Positions 59,350-64,000 of a DNA stretch of 64,000 nucleotides are shown here, one piece after another. Numbering within the stretch: the first letter of the stretch is position 1; each line of letters opens with the position of its first letter. The stretch comes from Pseudomonadota bacterium (GTDB taxonomy: Bacteria; Pseudomonadota; Gammaproteobacteria; Burkholderiales; Burkholderiaceae_C): positions 1 through 64,000 of the forward strand of contig JAVHYA010000018.1 of assembly GCA_031119395.1 (NCBI GenBank). Reading direction: 5' to 3'. The translations under genes and the position numbers were made by a program. A model generated the notes under the pieces. It worked only from the letters and a program-made list of their open reading frames with translations. It did not search any database and was not told the origin of the DNA.

Positions 59350-64000
<4,651 letters not shown>

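Overview
The window is GC-rich DNA (my estimate is close to 70% GC, with strong G/C bias at third codon positions) from a betaproteobacterium of the order Burkholderiales. Gene content and a dispersed two-hairpin intergenic repeat point to the Comamonadaceae, for example a Variovorax-like organism. That placement is inference, since there is no rRNA gene here. I see no tRNA, rRNA, CRISPR array, insertion sequence or prophage.

Layout. (1) 1-5606, minus strand: a type VI secretion (T6SS) island with vgrG, a PGAP1-type lipase effector (Tle4/TplE-like) and a Tli4-like lipoprotein immunity gene that runs off the left edge. (2) 5758-17118, plus strand: glycogen cluster 1, with a GH13 alpha-glucosidase, glgB, glgX, glgC, glgA and glgP. 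(3) 17133-17352: a composite repeat. (4) 17359-20046, minus strand: bamE, dapB, exbB/tolQ-like, exbD/tolR-like; fur is divergent. (5) 20572-24901, minus strand: hprK, ptsN, hpf and a UvrD-type helicase. (6) 25234-28672: corA with a long leader, a Bug-type solute receptor, mnmA. (7) 28756-30693, minus strand: an operon of response regulator, histidine-kinase remnant, DUF4019 protein and NUDIX hydrolase, each joined to the next by a 4-nt ATGA overlap. (8) 31233-41619, plus strand: pntAB, fadD, an orphan molybdopterin-binding oxidoreductase large subunit, a second acyl-CoA ligase and an outer-membrane barrel protein. (9) 41723-43789: a luciferase-like monooxygenase and three small genes. (10) 43892-61476, minus strand: a seven-gene glycogen/trehalose operon, glgX2-glgB2-glgE-treS/mak-(membrane channel-like)-treZ-malQ/treY. 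(11) 61678-64000, plus strand: a NUDIX hydrolase and katG, cut by the right edge.

The main theme is alpha-glucan and trehalose metabolism. Cluster 1 holds the classical ADP-glucose route (GlgC, GlgA, GlgB) plus breakdown enzymes (GlgP, GlgX, alpha-glucosidase). The second operon holds the GlgE route (TreS and maltokinase make maltose 1-phosphate, GlgE polymerises it, GlgB branches it) and the TreY/TreZ route from glucan back to trehalose, with MalQ fused to TreY. Together they form a closed glycogen-maltose-trehalose cycle, with a mechanosensitive-channel-like gene translationally coupled inside the trehalose operon. This suggests, but does not prove, an osmotic-stress link.

The most unusual items are the 1,704-residue MalQ-TreY fusion, the embedded channel-like gene, the kinase remnant that keeps both translational-coupling junctions, the two-hairpin repeat family with its nested composite copy, and a short proline-containing reading frame in the corA leader.
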